Made by a program: the position numbers and the translations under genes. The notes under the pieces were generated by a model, which saw nothing but the letters and a program-made list of their open reading frames with translations, was not told where the DNA came from and did not search any database. Of a stretch of 29,072 bases of DNA, positions 5,449 to 13,241 are shown piece after piece (the stretch's first letter is position 1; each line of letters starts with the position of its first letter). This stretch comes from a virus, in the IMG/VR virus record IMGVR_UViG_3300037485_001554, positions 1 to 29,072 of that record; one strand, written 5' to 3'.

Positions 5449-5718
5449 ATGGCAGAAAAGATTTACGCAAAAGGAATTTACTTTAATAAAAAAGGTGGCA
5501 ACGCTCCCGATTTCGTATTAGGTAAAATATCTATAAAAAAAGAAGCATTAATTGAATGGCTAGGAAGTTTAGAAGTAAATGAAAGCGGATATATAAACCT
5601 TGATATATTAGAGGGAAAAGAGGGCAAACCATTTATAAGTTTAAACACTTGGAAAAAAGAAGAAAAAAAGTCCGGCCAACCAGTATCAATAAGTAAAGAA
5701 GAAGACTTGCCATTTTAA
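5449..5718 (+). CDS. Small protein with SSB-type acidic C-terminal tip
   Basis: An 89-residue protein opening MAEKIYAKGIYFNKKGGNAP, with alternating strands (FVLGKISIKKEALIEWL, INLDIL, PFISLNTWKK). It has a low-complexity polar linker and a terminal EEDLPF. The tip mimics the D-D-x-P-F tail through which bacterial SSB recruits replication and repair proteins. Small proteins of this kind occur in many Bacteroidota phages next to DNA-metabolism genes; whether the body is an OB fold cannot be settled by eye. The neighbouring VRR-NUC and HNH genes support a DNA-associated role. Confidence 0.7.
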   Translation: MAEKIYAKGIYFNKKGGNAPDFVLGKISIKKEALIEWLGSLEVNESGYINLDILEGKEGKPFISLNTWKKEEKKSGQPVSISKEEDLPF

Positions 5719-5719
5719 T

Positions 5720-5809
5720 ATGCAAGTAGTATCACTTTATTTGTTATCAGTTTTGGTTATTTATGGAATATTCTTTATATTTGTACGATATTTGGATGAA
5801 AAAAAATAG
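5720..5809 (+). CDS. 29-residue single-pass membrane peptide
   Basis: An ATG one base after the SSB-like stop opens a 29-codon frame almost wholly hydrophobic from residue 2 to 22 (VVSLYLLSVLVIYGIFFIF), then RYLDEKK. This is a textbook single transmembrane helix with a positive and charged C-terminal end. It stops three bases before the next ATG. The predicted promoter at 5753-5783 lies inside it, so either may be fortuitous. Possible roles such as a membrane leader or a host-interference peptide are speculative. Confidence 0.45.
   Translation: MQVVSLYLLSVLVIYGIFFIFVRYLDEKK
5753..5783 (+). promoter_or_regulatory. Bacteroidota-type promoter
   Basis: TATATTTG (5776-5783) matches TAnnTTTG exactly, with TTG (5753-5755) 23 bases upstream. 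It would give a roughly 25-base leader to the Cys-rich gene at 5813. It overlaps the membrane mini-ORF, so part of the match could reflect its hydrophobic codons. Confidence 0.45.
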
Positions 5810-5812
5810 TAT

Positions 5813-6049
5813 ATGGCTTGTAGCAGTTGTATGAATAAATGGAAGTCGGCAATAAAGAGTTTATCTAAATTGCCTAAAGATGTTATACTTGGGAAGTATG
5901 CTTCGACAGATGAAAAGAAAAAGAGGTTTATGATATGCACAACTTGTGCTTATTTCTCCAAGAAAACAAAAAGGTGTAAGCAGTGCGGATGTTTTTTGAG
6001 GTTTAAAACTATGTTACAATCACAGAACTGCCCACTAAATAAATGGTAA
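5813..6049 (+). CDS. Cys-rich zinc-ribbon-like phage protein
   Basis: A 78-residue basic protein with CSSC near the N-terminus and a C-terminal pattern CTTCAYFSKKTKRCKQCGC followed by FLRFKTMLQSQNCPLNKW. The C-x2-C, C-x2-CGC and CPL-x-KW arrangement recalls the small phage proteins grouped as DUF6171-like, which look like zinc ribbons. Role unknown; nucleic-acid or protein binding is typical of such folds. Its stop codon overlaps the next start within ATGGTAA. Confidence 0.75.
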   Translation: MACSSCMNKWKSAIKSLSKLPKDVILGKYASTDEKKKRFMICTTCAYFSKKTKRCKQCGCFLRFKTMLQSQNCPLNKW

Positions 6050-6192
6050 TATATGAGAGCAACTTTAAGTACGACATTACAATTAATGGAAATTTGTTTA
6101 TATCAAATAAAGAAAAGAATTTAATAAGATTATTTGTGTATGAATTATTTAGTCAAACAATTATACTTGACACAATTATTAACCTAAATTAA
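6043..6192 (+). CDS. Small hypothetical protein
   Basis: A 49-residue frame starting at an ATG seven bases before the end of the upstream gene and ending five bases before the lipoprotein start. It reads as alternating beta strands (FKYDITINGNLFISN, LIRLFVYELFSQTI). The strand pattern faintly recalls the C-terminal sorting domain of type IX secretion cargo (a strand, IYDVxGQ-like turn, strand), but the match is too weak to assign. The overlap with the upstream gene supports real translation. Confidence 0.5.
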   Translation: MVIYESNFKYDITINGNLFISNKEKNLIRLFVYELFSQTIILDTIINLN

Positions 6193-6197
6193 TTATT

Positions 6198-6449
6198 ATG
6201 AAATTATTAACTATTATTTTTTTATTGTTTTTATTGAGTTGTTCAAAAGAAGAACAAACAAAATGCTGGGACTGTGAAATGAAGGAGTATTATATTGATT
6301 TAAACCAACAAATTGTTCCAGTCCAAGATGTTCCGGTCATAATGTGTGATGAAACAAAAGAAACTATTGCAAAATATGAACAAGACAATTATTTTCGTGA
6401 TACTATGTTTTCAGGTGATATTTATATAATTGAAACAAAGTGCAAGTGA
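6198..6449 (+). CDS. Phage-encoded lipoprotein
   Basis: An 83-residue protein with a short lipoprotein signal peptide (MKLLTIIFLLFLLSC), lipobox LLSC and acylation Cys at 15. The residues after it, SKEEQ, resemble the Lys/acidic lipoprotein export signal that sends Bacteroidota lipoproteins to the outside of the outer membrane. The mature part has four more cysteines (KCWDCEMK near the start, MCDE, and CK at the end), probably two disulfides in the periplasm or at the surface. Phage lipoproteins made early often block superinfection by binding the receptor; that is the leading inference. It ends the early region just before packaging genes. Confidence 0.8.
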   Translation: MKLLTIIFLLFLLSCSKEEQTKCWDCEMKEYYIDLNQQIVPVQDVPVIMCDETKETIAKYEQDNYFRDTMFSGDIYIIETKCK

Positions 6450-6476
6450 ATCTAAAGTAGTTTAAAATAGATTAGA

Positions 6477-6758
6477 ATGTCAAACATAACTGGAAAAAAA
6501 TTCGGAGGGAGAACAAAGGGAACTCCAAATAAAATAACAACTACAAAACGAGAATTAGTTGCAAAGTTCATTGATGACAATTTTGATGATTTTATAATAT
6601 CCTATAAAGGATTAGAACCTATTCAAAAGTGTAAGGTCTTTCCTGATATGTTAAAGTTTGTATTACCATACTTACAGAGCATAGAAGTTAAAGATACTAC
6701 CGAAGATAAAACATTAGTAATAGTAAGTGGTAATGCAAGTAAAGGCGATAAGGTTTGA
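6477..6758 (+). CDS. Putative terminase small subunit
   Basis: A 93-residue protein directly upstream of and overlapping TerL. The N-terminus is basic and Gly-rich (GKKFGGRTKGTPNKITTTKR), the GRxxGTPNK pattern seen in many phage small terminase-like and DNA-binding proteins. A helical segment follows (ELVAKFIDDNFDDFIISYKG), then QKCKVFPDMLKFVLPYLQS and an acidic tail. TerS recognises the packaging site and loads TerL. Assignment rests mainly on position and the basic N-terminus; it is shorter than most TerS proteins. Confidence 0.6.
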   Translation: MSNITGKKFGGRTKGTPNKITTTKRELVAKFIDDNFDDFIISYKGLEPIQKCKVFPDMLKFVLPYLQSIEVKDTTEDKTLVIVSGNASKGDKV

Positions 6759-8016
6759 GGGTAACAACTTCACAAGCGTTTATGACAAGATAAGGGACTT
6801 TAAAAAAAGGTTTGTTGTAAATTATGGAGGGACAGGGAGTTCAAAATCTTATTCACAGGCACAAAATGAAATTATAAAACTACTTACCGAGAATGTAGGT
6901 GATACGATAATATTTAGAAAGACGGGAGCCTCGCATAAGGAAAGTACATGGAAAGAAATTAACGAAAAAATTGATATTTGGAATTTAAGAAGTCAATTCA
7001 AGATTGAGACAGTTCAATCCCCAATTAAAGAGATACGATTTTTAGATGTTGGCAGAAAAATATCATTCTTTGGAATAGACGATACCGAAAAGATTAAATC
7101 TATAAAAGGTTATCAAAGAGCATGGATAGAAGAAGCAAATGAGTTGTTATTAGCGGATTTTTACGAAATAAATAGGAGGTTGCGAGGGTTTGAGAACATT
7201 CAAATAACACTTACTTTAAATCCCATTTCTAAACTGCATTGGATTCCAAAGACTTTCTATGGTGATAATATCTTTAGTCAAAACGCTGACATTATTCAAA
7301 GTACTTATAAAGATAATGAGTTCTTAACAGAACAGGATAGATTGTTTATTGAAAGCATGAAAGATATTGATGTAAACCAGTACAATATCTATGGAAAGGG
7401 CGAATGGGGAGAGCAGATGACTAACAGACCTTTTGCATTTAATTTTAAAATGAGTAAACACGTAACAGCCGGATTAAAAATTGTAGATACTTTGCCGGTT
7501 TGGATTTCTTTCGATTTTAACGTAGATCCAATTACTGCAATAGTTGCTCAATTCGATAATAATCTTATAAGAATAATAAAGGAATATAGGTTAAGTAATT
7601 CAGACATACATGAGTTATGCAAAAGAATAAGTGCAGATTTTATGGGTAAGAATTATTACTTAAAAATAACAGGAGACGCTTCGGGTAAGAATAGGAGTGC
7701 AATGGTGTCCGGTAATGTTAATTATTATATACTTATAAAACAGATACTTAAATTGAATGATAGCAATTTCTTTGTTCAAAGTTCAAATTCAAGTATAAAA
7801 AATAGCAGGGCTTTGACTAACTATATTCTTGGCACTCAGGATATTTTAATAAATGATACTTGTCAGCACTTAATAGATGACTTATTATATGTTGAAATGA
7901 ATGAGCAAGGCGATATAGATAAGACAAAGGACAAACATAGGACACATTTATTGGATTGTTTTAGGTATTTTATAGATGTTAATTTCCAAAAATATTTAAG
8001 TAAATCACAATTTTAA
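6733..8016 (+). CDS. terL: Terminase large subunit
   Basis: A 427-residue packaging motor from the ATG at 6733; a GTG two codons earlier is possible. ATPase domain: Walker A GGTGSSKS (32-39), a phage-type variant of GxxGxGKS; adenine-region FRKTGASHKEST; Walker B RAWIEEANEL (about 129-138) with the catalytic Glu pair; coupling motif LTLNP. Nuclease domain (RNase H fold): FDFNVDPITA (about 260) with the first Asp, GDASGKNRS (about 314) and the final HLLDCFRYF (about 404), supplying the three metal-binding acids. TerL translocates DNA into the prohead and cuts it. All key residues are present, so it appears functional. Confidence 0.95.
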   Translation: MQVKAIRFEGNNFTSVYDKIRDFKKRFVVNYGGTGSSKSYSQAQNEIIKLLTENVGDTIIFRKTGASHKESTWKEINEKIDIWNLRSQFKIETVQSPIKEIRFLDVGRKISFFGIDDTEKIKSIKGYQRAWIEEANELLLADFYEINRRLRGFENIQITLTLNPISKLHWIPKTFYGDNIFSQNADIIQSTYKDNEFLTEQDRLFIESMKDIDVNQYNIYGKGEWGEQMTNRPFAFNFKMSKHVTAGLKIVDTLPVWISFDFNVDPITAIVAQFDNNLIRIIKEYRLSNSDIHELCKRISADFMGKNYYLKITGDASGKNRSAMVSGNVNYYILIKQILKLNDSNFFVQSSNSSIKNSRALTNYILGTQDILINDTCQHLIDDLLYVEMNEQGDIDKTKDKHRTHLLDCFRYFIDVNFQKYLSKSQF

Positions 8017-8028
8017 GTTAAATTTTAT

Positions 8029-8036
8029 TATATTTG
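8029..8036 (+). promoter_or_regulatory. TAnnTTTG promoter at the tail module start
   Basis: TATATTTG lies just after the terL stop, within TTTTATTATATTTG, which recurs before the capsid gene and gene 27603. The box ends only four bases before the ATG at 8041, so a transcript started here would be nearly leaderless for that start. Confidence 0.5.
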
Positions 8037-8040
8037 CACT

Positions 8041-8568
8041 ATGGGATTATTTAGAAAAAATAAAGTTGATAGTATTAAGAAGTTAATACTCACAAAAAAT
8101 GGTCATCGTTGGTATGAATATACAAGACCTACACAGCTACCAATTCGTAGAGCCTTATCCGCAGAAATAGCAGCTAAACAGGCGAAAATGAATATCACTA
8201 GGGAGACGTTGATTGAGAGTATTGATAAAATGGTTGGTTATGCTAATAAGGGAAACATAGTAGACTTATTTACTTTATTAACTGAAATACAAAGGCGTAT
8301 GACTTTCTGTTGCGAGGAAGCAACAATGGTAGAATTGGCGAGTGTTTATTTTTTATTAGATGATGAAAATCCCGAGTTGGTAGAAGATTTTTACAAAAGG
8401 AAGAAGTTAGAGATTTGGAAAAATGATAGTGAATTGAAGTATTTTTTTTTGCAAAGTCTGTTGAAACTCACACAAAACTTTACAACTTCATTAGCGTTCG
8501 ATATTCGAGAGTATTTAGAGGAGAACATCAAGGAGTTGGAAAAATTGGAGAATCTGTTGCAGAAATGA
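8041..8568 (+). CDS. Tail assembly chaperone, short form (gpG-like)
   Basis: A 175-residue, strongly helical protein between terL and the tape measure gene, where siphophages encode the tail assembly chaperone. Features include a basic N-terminus, helices such as ALSAEIAAKQAKMNI and IDKMVGYANKGNIVDLF, and an acidic, Leu-rich end (LEENIKELEKLENLL). Codons 134-137 (tat ttt ttt ttg) form a run of nine T, from 8442 to 8450, holding the heptamer T TTT TTG. From here a -1 shift continues into the downstream frame. The protein would bind the tape measure protein and tail tube subunits during assembly. Assignment rests on position and the frameshift architecture, not on strong sequence similarity. 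Confidence 0.75.
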   Translation: MGLFRKNKVDSIKKLILTKNGHRWYEYTRPTQLPIRRALSAEIAAKQAKMNITRETLIESIDKMVGYANKGNIVDLFTLLTEIQRRMTFCCEEATMVELASVYFLLDDENPELVEDFYKRKKLEIWKNDSELKYFFLQSLLKLTQNFTTSLAFDIREYLEENIKELEKLENLLQK

Positions 8569-8723
8569 TAAACCAATACATTGATGATTTTAATTTAGTC
8601 AATGCAAGGGTAACAGAGGGAAGATTAACAGACATAGAAAAGTTAGAAAATATGAGTGTTGAGGAGTATTATAGTACTATCAACTCTTTTCTAAAAATAG
8701 AACAAGACAAACCTAAAACGTAA
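8433..8723 (+). CDS. Tail assembly chaperone frameshift extension (T part of gpGT)
   Basis: This -1 frame is probably expressed only as the C-terminal part of a fusion made by slippage at 8445-8451. The fusion would carry 137 residues from gene 8041 plus 90 from here, beginning AKSVETHTKLYNFISV. An internal ATG at 8565 overlaps the stop of the upstream gene (ATGA) and could give a separate 52-residue protein, MINQYIDDFNLVNARVTEGR and a further 32 residues. The region after 8565 is acidic and helical (LTDIEKLENMSVEEYYSTI). In lambda the equivalent T part contacts the tail tube protein. The open -1 frame across the overlap, with no stops for 290 bases, is the main evidence. Confidence 0.7.
   Translation: MEVFFFAKSVETHTKLYNFISVRYSRVFRGEHQGVGKIGESVAEMINQYIDDFNLVNARVTEGRLTDIEKLENMSVEEYYSTINSFLKIEQDKPKT
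8445..8451 (+). promoter_or_regulatory. Programmed -1 frameshift slippery site
   Basis: The heptamer T TTT TTG fits X-XXY-YYZ in the frame of gene 8041, within nine T (8442-8450). The -1 frame is closed at TGA 8430-8432 and open from 8433 through to 8723, so slippage here yields a 227-residue fusion. The overlap between frames is 136 bases. Confidence 0.7.
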
Positions 8724-8727
8724 AATT

Positions 8728-9105
8728 ATGAAATTCTTAATCACAAAAAGCGGAAATCAAACAATCAGTAAACTTAACACTATCGTAGAATTGTCAAGTA
8801 AGTTAGGAAATCACAAACTAAGTATTAATGGAGATTTAATTACCATTGTAGGAGATAAATTCAAATACAACGGAACAATATTTAAGTTAGAAAGTGTTAT
8901 TACTGCTATAAAGAAAATTAGTAGTAATTCACCGGTTAAAGAAGTTATTGAAATAACTCCAGAGCCAAAAGAAGTTATTAAAACTGATGTATATGATACT
9001 TATTCAGTAAAGCAACTAAAGGAAGAATTAAAGAGTAAAGGAATTGATTTCAATCCTACTTTAAAAAAGAGTGAGTTGTTATTAATCATACGTTCAGTAA
9101 TCTAA
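8728..9105 (+). CDS. Protein with C-terminal SAP/Rho-N-like helix-hairpin motif
   Basis: A 125-residue protein of two parts. The first 70 residues are beta-rich (MKFLITKSGNQTISKLN, LITIVGDKFKYNG). A Pro/Glu linker (EITPEPKEVIK) joins them to a C-terminal YSVKQLKEELKSKGIDFNPT, then KKSELLLII. That last segment is the pattern of SAP/HeH/Rho-N motifs, in which a hydrophobic helix pair separated by GI(D/E) binds DNA or protein. Phage proteins with this ending are common near head and tail genes. Between chaperone and tape measure it could be a tail assembly factor; the function is not established. Confidence 0.65.
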   Translation: MKFLITKSGNQTISKLNTIVELSSKLGNHKLSINGDLITIVGDKFKYNGTIFKLESVITAIKKISSNSPVKEVIEITPEPKEVIKTDVYDTYSVKQLKEELKSKGIDFNPTLKKSELLLIIRSVI

Positions 9106-11472
9106 TTGGCAACCGAAACAAACAATGTCATATATAATGTATCCTTTAACACAGAGGGTGCGGAAGCTAATCTTAAAGACTTAACAACCAATTTAACAAA
9201 TGTCAATAAAGAGGTTAAGAGTACCGGAAGTTCATTTGATAATTTAGGAGCCACAGTTTCTGAAAATACTGCACAAGTAGTTGATTCAACGGAGAAAATT
9301 ATTACTACACAAAAAGAGTTAAGGAAAGTAGTAAGGGATATGTCTTTACAAATGCAACAAGCATTTTCGAGTGGAAATCAAAAACTTGCGGGAGAATTAG
9401 GTATAAAGATTGCAAAAGTAAAAGATAATTTCAAAGATTTACAGGCACAGATAATGGCGAGTAATCCTGAAACATTTTTTAGTAATGCAGCAAAGGCGGC
9501 TAATGGATTGGTAGGTGCTTTTGCAGGGTTAAGTGCTGCTGCCAATTTGTTTGGTAGCGAATCGAAACAACTTCAGGAAATAGAAAAGAAGTCTATTCAG
9601 TTGATTCAATTAATGATTGCATTAGAGCAAGTTGCAGAGATGACAAGGCGTGAGGGTGCAATTATGGGGCTAAAATATCAAGTTCAGTCTATTGCATTAA
9701 GAATAAAAGAGGCATTGACTATTAACGCTGTAAATGCTTCCACAAAAGCAGGGATAGTTTTAACAAGGCTTTGGAATACAATAATAGCCGCCAATCCTAT
9801 TGGGTTAATAATTGCTGGTGTAGCTTTATTGGCTGGTGCAATTTATTTATTAAGGGATAGAGTAAAGGAATTAAGTTTAGAACAATCAAGACAAAAGATT
9901 ATTAATGAAGATAATTTAAAGATGCAAAAAAAAGTTGCTGAAAATTATGCAACAGAGCAAACAAACTTATTAGTAATTCAAACTAGATTAAAAGATACTA
10001 ATTTAAAGCAAAAAGATAGAAATAATTTAATAGATGAAATCAACACAAAGTATGGAACATATCTACCAAATTTATTAACTCATGCCTCATCTGAAAAACA
10101 AATAGCAGATGCAATTGATTTAGTTAGAATAGCATTACTAAAGAGAGCAAAAGCACAAGCAGCAGAGGAACAAATAACAGAAATATTCAAAGAGAGAAAT
10201 TTAGTTGAAATAGAGTATCAAAGACGTTTAAGACAACAAGAAATATTACAAAAAAGAATAAATACATTAAGAAACACTCCTAATATTACAGAAAATCAGA
10301 AAAGAGAATTAAGCGCATTTACTGACGCTTTAGGTACAATTAATTATGAAACAAGAGCCTATGCACAGGATTTAGAAACATATGATATTAGAATTAAAAA
10401 CTTATTAAAAAATATAGAGATTATTCCTGAGAATAAACAAGTAAAAAACGTAACTAATGCAGTAAAAGTATTAAAGACTGAATTAGAAAAGCCAATAGAA
10501 GTTAAGCCTAACAATTTAAAAGATTACATAAATCAATTAGTAGATGCGTGGAGTGATTTAGATTTCGTAAAATCTACACTAGGAAAGACAAAAGAAGAAA
10601 TTGAAAAACTCCAAAACGAATTTGATTTTAATAATATTAAGGCAAAAATATTAGCAGATGAAACATTAACTACGCCTGAAAAAGAACAATTATTAACTAG
10701 TTGGCGTAAATATTATGACGAGAAAAACAAACTAATAAAAGGAGATGAAGAAAAAAAGAATTGGAAAGATTATGCAGAGGCAGTTAAAACTATTATAGAC
10801 GAAATAAATTCAGCATTAGATTCTTATATATCGAAACAGCAAGAAGCTATTGATAAACAAAAAGAAAGAGTAGCACAAGCAAGAGATGATGTTGAAAAGG
10901 GTAAGGAAATAAATGCAAGAATAATACAACTTGAACAAGAAAGATTAGATAAACTTGAAGAACAAAAACGAAAGTCTTTAGAAGTTCAAAAGGCATTAGC
11001 AATTACTGAAATAGCAGTAAATACAGCAATTGCTGTATCTAAGGCAGCTAGTGAACAAGGAATATATGGAGCTTTGGCGATTATAGCAGCTATTGCAGCA
11101 GGTATCGCCGCATCTGTTGGTGTGGCTTCATCAGTTAAAGGATTTAAAAAAGGGGGTTACACTGGAGATAAAGGAGTTGATGAAGTTGCTGGTGTAATAC
11201 ATGGAAAGGAATTCGTTGTCGATGCTGAAATGACAGCGAAGAATAGACCTATATTAGAAATGATGCATAAAACAAGAAAACCTTTAGCTTCAATAATGGA
11301 GAATATGGTAATTAATATGCAAGGTGCAACTAATAAAAAAATCATAGACAAACTTGAAAAAGTAGAACTAGCTATTAAGTCTCAAGGATTTGGTGTTAAC
11401 ATAGATTCTAAAGGATTTACAGGCTATATTAATCATCTTAATTATAAAAATGAAAGAATAAGAAACAGATGA
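9106..11472 (+). CDS. Tail tape measure protein
   Basis: A 788-residue protein that sets tail length and is ejected with the DNA. It starts at TTG directly after the previous stop; no nearby ATG exists. Hallmarks: an N-terminal ALKDLT/NKEV coiled-coil start; hydrophobic segments near residue 130 (AAKAANGLVGAFAGLSAAAN), 225-250 (AANPIGLIIAGVALLAGAIY) and 653-680 (GALAIIAAIAAGIAASVGVA); a long charged coiled coil (residues 260-650, e.g. QEAIDKQKERVAQARDDVEK); and the typical C-terminal KKGGYTGDKGVDEVAGVIHG followed by KEFVV. At about 3 bases per 0.5 angstrom-scale residue rise it predicts a tail of roughly 110-120 nm, if the usual 0.15 nm per residue holds. It ends in an ATGA overlap with the next gene. 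Confidence 0.92.
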   Translation: MATETNNVIYNVSFNTEGAEANLKDLTTNLTNVNKEVKSTGSSFDNLGATVSENTAQVVDSTEKIITTQKELRKVVRDMSLQMQQAFSSGNQKLAGELGIKIAKVKDNFKDLQAQIMASNPETFFSNAAKAANGLVGAFAGLSAAANLFGSESKQLQEIEKKSIQLIQLMIALEQVAEMTRREGAIMGLKYQVQSIALRIKEALTINAVNASTKAGIVLTRLWNTIIAANPIGLIIAGVALLAGAIYLLRDRVKELSLEQSRQKIINEDNLKMQKKVAENYATEQTNLLVIQTRLKDTNLKQKDRNNLIDEINTKYGTYLPNLLTHASSEKQIADAIDLVRIALLKRAKAQAAEEQITEIFKERNLVEIEYQRRLRQQEILQKRINTLRNTPNITENQKRELSAFTDALGTINYETRAYAQDLETYDIRIKNLLKNIEIIPENKQVKNVTNAVKVLKTELEKPIEVKPNNLKDYINQLVDAWSDLDFVKSTLGKTKEEIEKLQNEFDFNNIKAKILADETLTTPEKEQLLTSWRKYYDEKNKLIKGDEEKKNWKDYAEAVKTIIDEINSALDSYISKQQEAIDKQKERVAQARDDVEKGKEINARIIQLEQERLDKLEEQKRKSLEVQKALAITEIAVNTAIAVSKAASEQGIYGALAIIAAIAAGIAASVGVASSVKGFKKGGYTGDKGVDEVAGVIHGKEFVVDAEMTAKNRPILEMMHKTRKPLASIMENMVINMQGATNKKIIDKLEKVELAIKSQGFGVNIDSKGFTGYINHLNYKNERIRNR

Positions 11473-13241
11473 TATTAAGACTTGATGACATAGAATTTAA
11501 TCAAAAATATATATCAGGACTTGATAAATTTTCAATATCTGTAATAAAAGCACAATCAGGAATTGTTACAAAATCTTTTACAAATGAGATAGAATTCTTT
11601 GGAGATGCTTATAACTATATAAAAACAAAACTGATTGACGATATAAATGGGTGGAGCAAAAAGATAAATGTAAAGATTTACGATACTTGTTGTAAAGATG
11701 GGTCAAATTGGCAGTTAGTATATGAGGGTGCAATAATGGGTGATGGAGCCGACTACTGCATAAATGAATGTAAAATAACTGCAAATATTATAGAAGATAG
11801 TGCAAAATCAAATGCGTATGATAGATTAAATTCTCATTTAGTTTGGGAGGATCGAGACGGAAAAAAGTTTTATGAGAATTATACCACTATACCAAAGATA
11901 TATTATTGTAATTGGTCAACTCCTGACTGGATGATAGGATTTTTACTATCGTTCACTTATTGTTTAGATGGGTTTTTACTCTCATTATACGCACTAGTGC
12001 CTATAATAGCTTCAACTTCATCAATGGTATTTGTAATATGTAATATAGTAAAGGCATTAACTGGGAAAAATATAGATTGTAAAAAATACAGACCAGATAA
12101 TGCAATAAAAAGTATTAAAGATGCTATTCAAAATCTTAGAAATTCATTACAACCATGCGGAAGGTATCATCCTAGTCCATTTGTTAGAGATTATTTAGAT
12201 AACGTATGCAAACTTTCAGGACTTACTTTTAAAAGTACTATTTTTTCACCAGGTAGTGATTATTATAATTCTACTTATTTTTATGCACCAACAGTGAAAG
12301 GACAGATTTTTAGTAAAAGTACCAATATTTTAACGGATAATTACCCATTGAAAACAGGGATATCTCTCATTAATGATTTGATGTCTATTTTTAATGCAGA
12401 CTGGAATATAGTAGGTAATCAATTACAATTTGAAAGAAAAGACCATTTTGTTTATAATGAGATTGTTGCTAATGCAGGAGAATTAAATACGAGTGGAAGA
12501 CTTATAAATATTTGTTATTCATGGAATAATAATTCAAAGTTTGTTGGAGCCATGTTTAATTATACCGATGATGGATTAGACTGTGTATCAATAGAGGGTA
12601 AGAGGAAAAGATATGCAGAGATAGTTAATTGGAATATTAATAATAACCCTGCACAGAAAGGATTTAAAGATATTTCGTTCCCATTTGCTCCGGTTAGATG
12701 TCTAGGAGATAAGATTTCGTCAAGTGGATTTGAATTAGCTACACAAAATTTTTTAGTTGCCTTGTTATCTAGGTGGAAAGGTAGTGTATTGCTAGAAAGA
12801 GAGATAACATCCGTTCCAAAACTTATTATTTGGAATGAAGGTCTTATAGGGGTTCCGTATTTTTTTGATGTGCCAAACGATATTTTAGATTCATTTCCAA
12901 CATCAACACTAACAGGAAACTCAAGTGAGAAACATCCTAAGCGTGTATATAATTATGCATATTGGATTAATTCTAGTTTGAATAATATTTCTGGTTATAA
13001 AAATATTTATGAATTTCAAAGGATAGACAACCCCGAAGAAAATAATAATATTATTTATAGGTATGATTTTACTATGGAATATGTAATGGATTGCCAAGAT
13101 AGAAAACTAATAAATGATAATGATATTTTTGGTAAAAAAGTATTATTACTTAAAAATAATTCCCAAACAGATGGTAGAATTGAGGAAATAACATTTAACT
13201 TTGGAACTAAAACAATAACGATAAAAGGAAGTACTACATGA
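11469..13241 (+). CDS. Tail/baseplate protein, distal tail or hub candidate
   Basis: A 590-residue protein following the tape measure gene in ATGA overlap, the usual place for distal tail and hub proteins. The N-terminal 100 residues are beta-rich (MILRLDDIEFNQKYISGLD, VTKSFTNEIEFFGDAYNYI), resembling the first domain of gp27-type hub proteins. Residues about 155-195 form an unusually hydrophobic stretch (IGFLLSFTYCLDGFLLSLYA and VPIIASTSSMVFVICNIV). The C-terminal half again looks beta-rich, ending in LKNNSQTDGRIEEITFNFG and KTITIKGS. Many aromatic and Cys residues. Hub assignment is from position and fold impression; no enzymatic motif is seen. Confidence 0.6.
   Translation: MILRLDDIEFNQKYISGLDKFSISVIKAQSGIVTKSFTNEIEFFGDAYNYIKTKLIDDINGWSKKINVKIYDTCCKDGSNWQLVYEGAIMGDGADYCINECKITANIIEDSAKSNAYDRLNSHLVWEDRDGKKFYENYTTIPKIYYCNWSTPDWMIGFLLSFTYCLDGFLLSLYALVPIIASTSSMVFVICNIVKALTGKNIDCKKYRPDNAIKSIKDAIQNLRNSLQPCGRYHPSPFVRDYLDNVCKLSGLTFKSTIFSPGSDYYNSTYFYAPTVKGQIFSKSTNILTDNYPLKTGISLINDLMSIFNADWNIVGNQLQFERKDHFVYNEIVANAGELNTSGRLINICYSWNNNSKFVGAMFNYTDDGLDCVSIEGKRKRYAEIVNWNINNNPAQKGFKDISFPFAPVRCLGDKISSSGFELATQNFLVALLSRWKGSVLLEREITSVPKLIIWNEGLIGVPYFFDVPNDILDSFPTSTLTGNSSEKHPKRVYNYAYWINSSLNNISGYKNIYEFQRIDNPEENNNIIYRYDFTMEYVMDCQDRKLINDNDIFGKKVLLLKNNSQTDGRIEEITFNFGTKTITIKGSTT

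Noticed and set aside
8442-8450. Sequencing or assembly error in the T run breaking one ORF
   Set aside because: Not excluded, but the upstream frame continues 117 bases past the run with sensible helical sequence, and the layout matches known G/GT frameshifts. Kept as the stated refutation instead.
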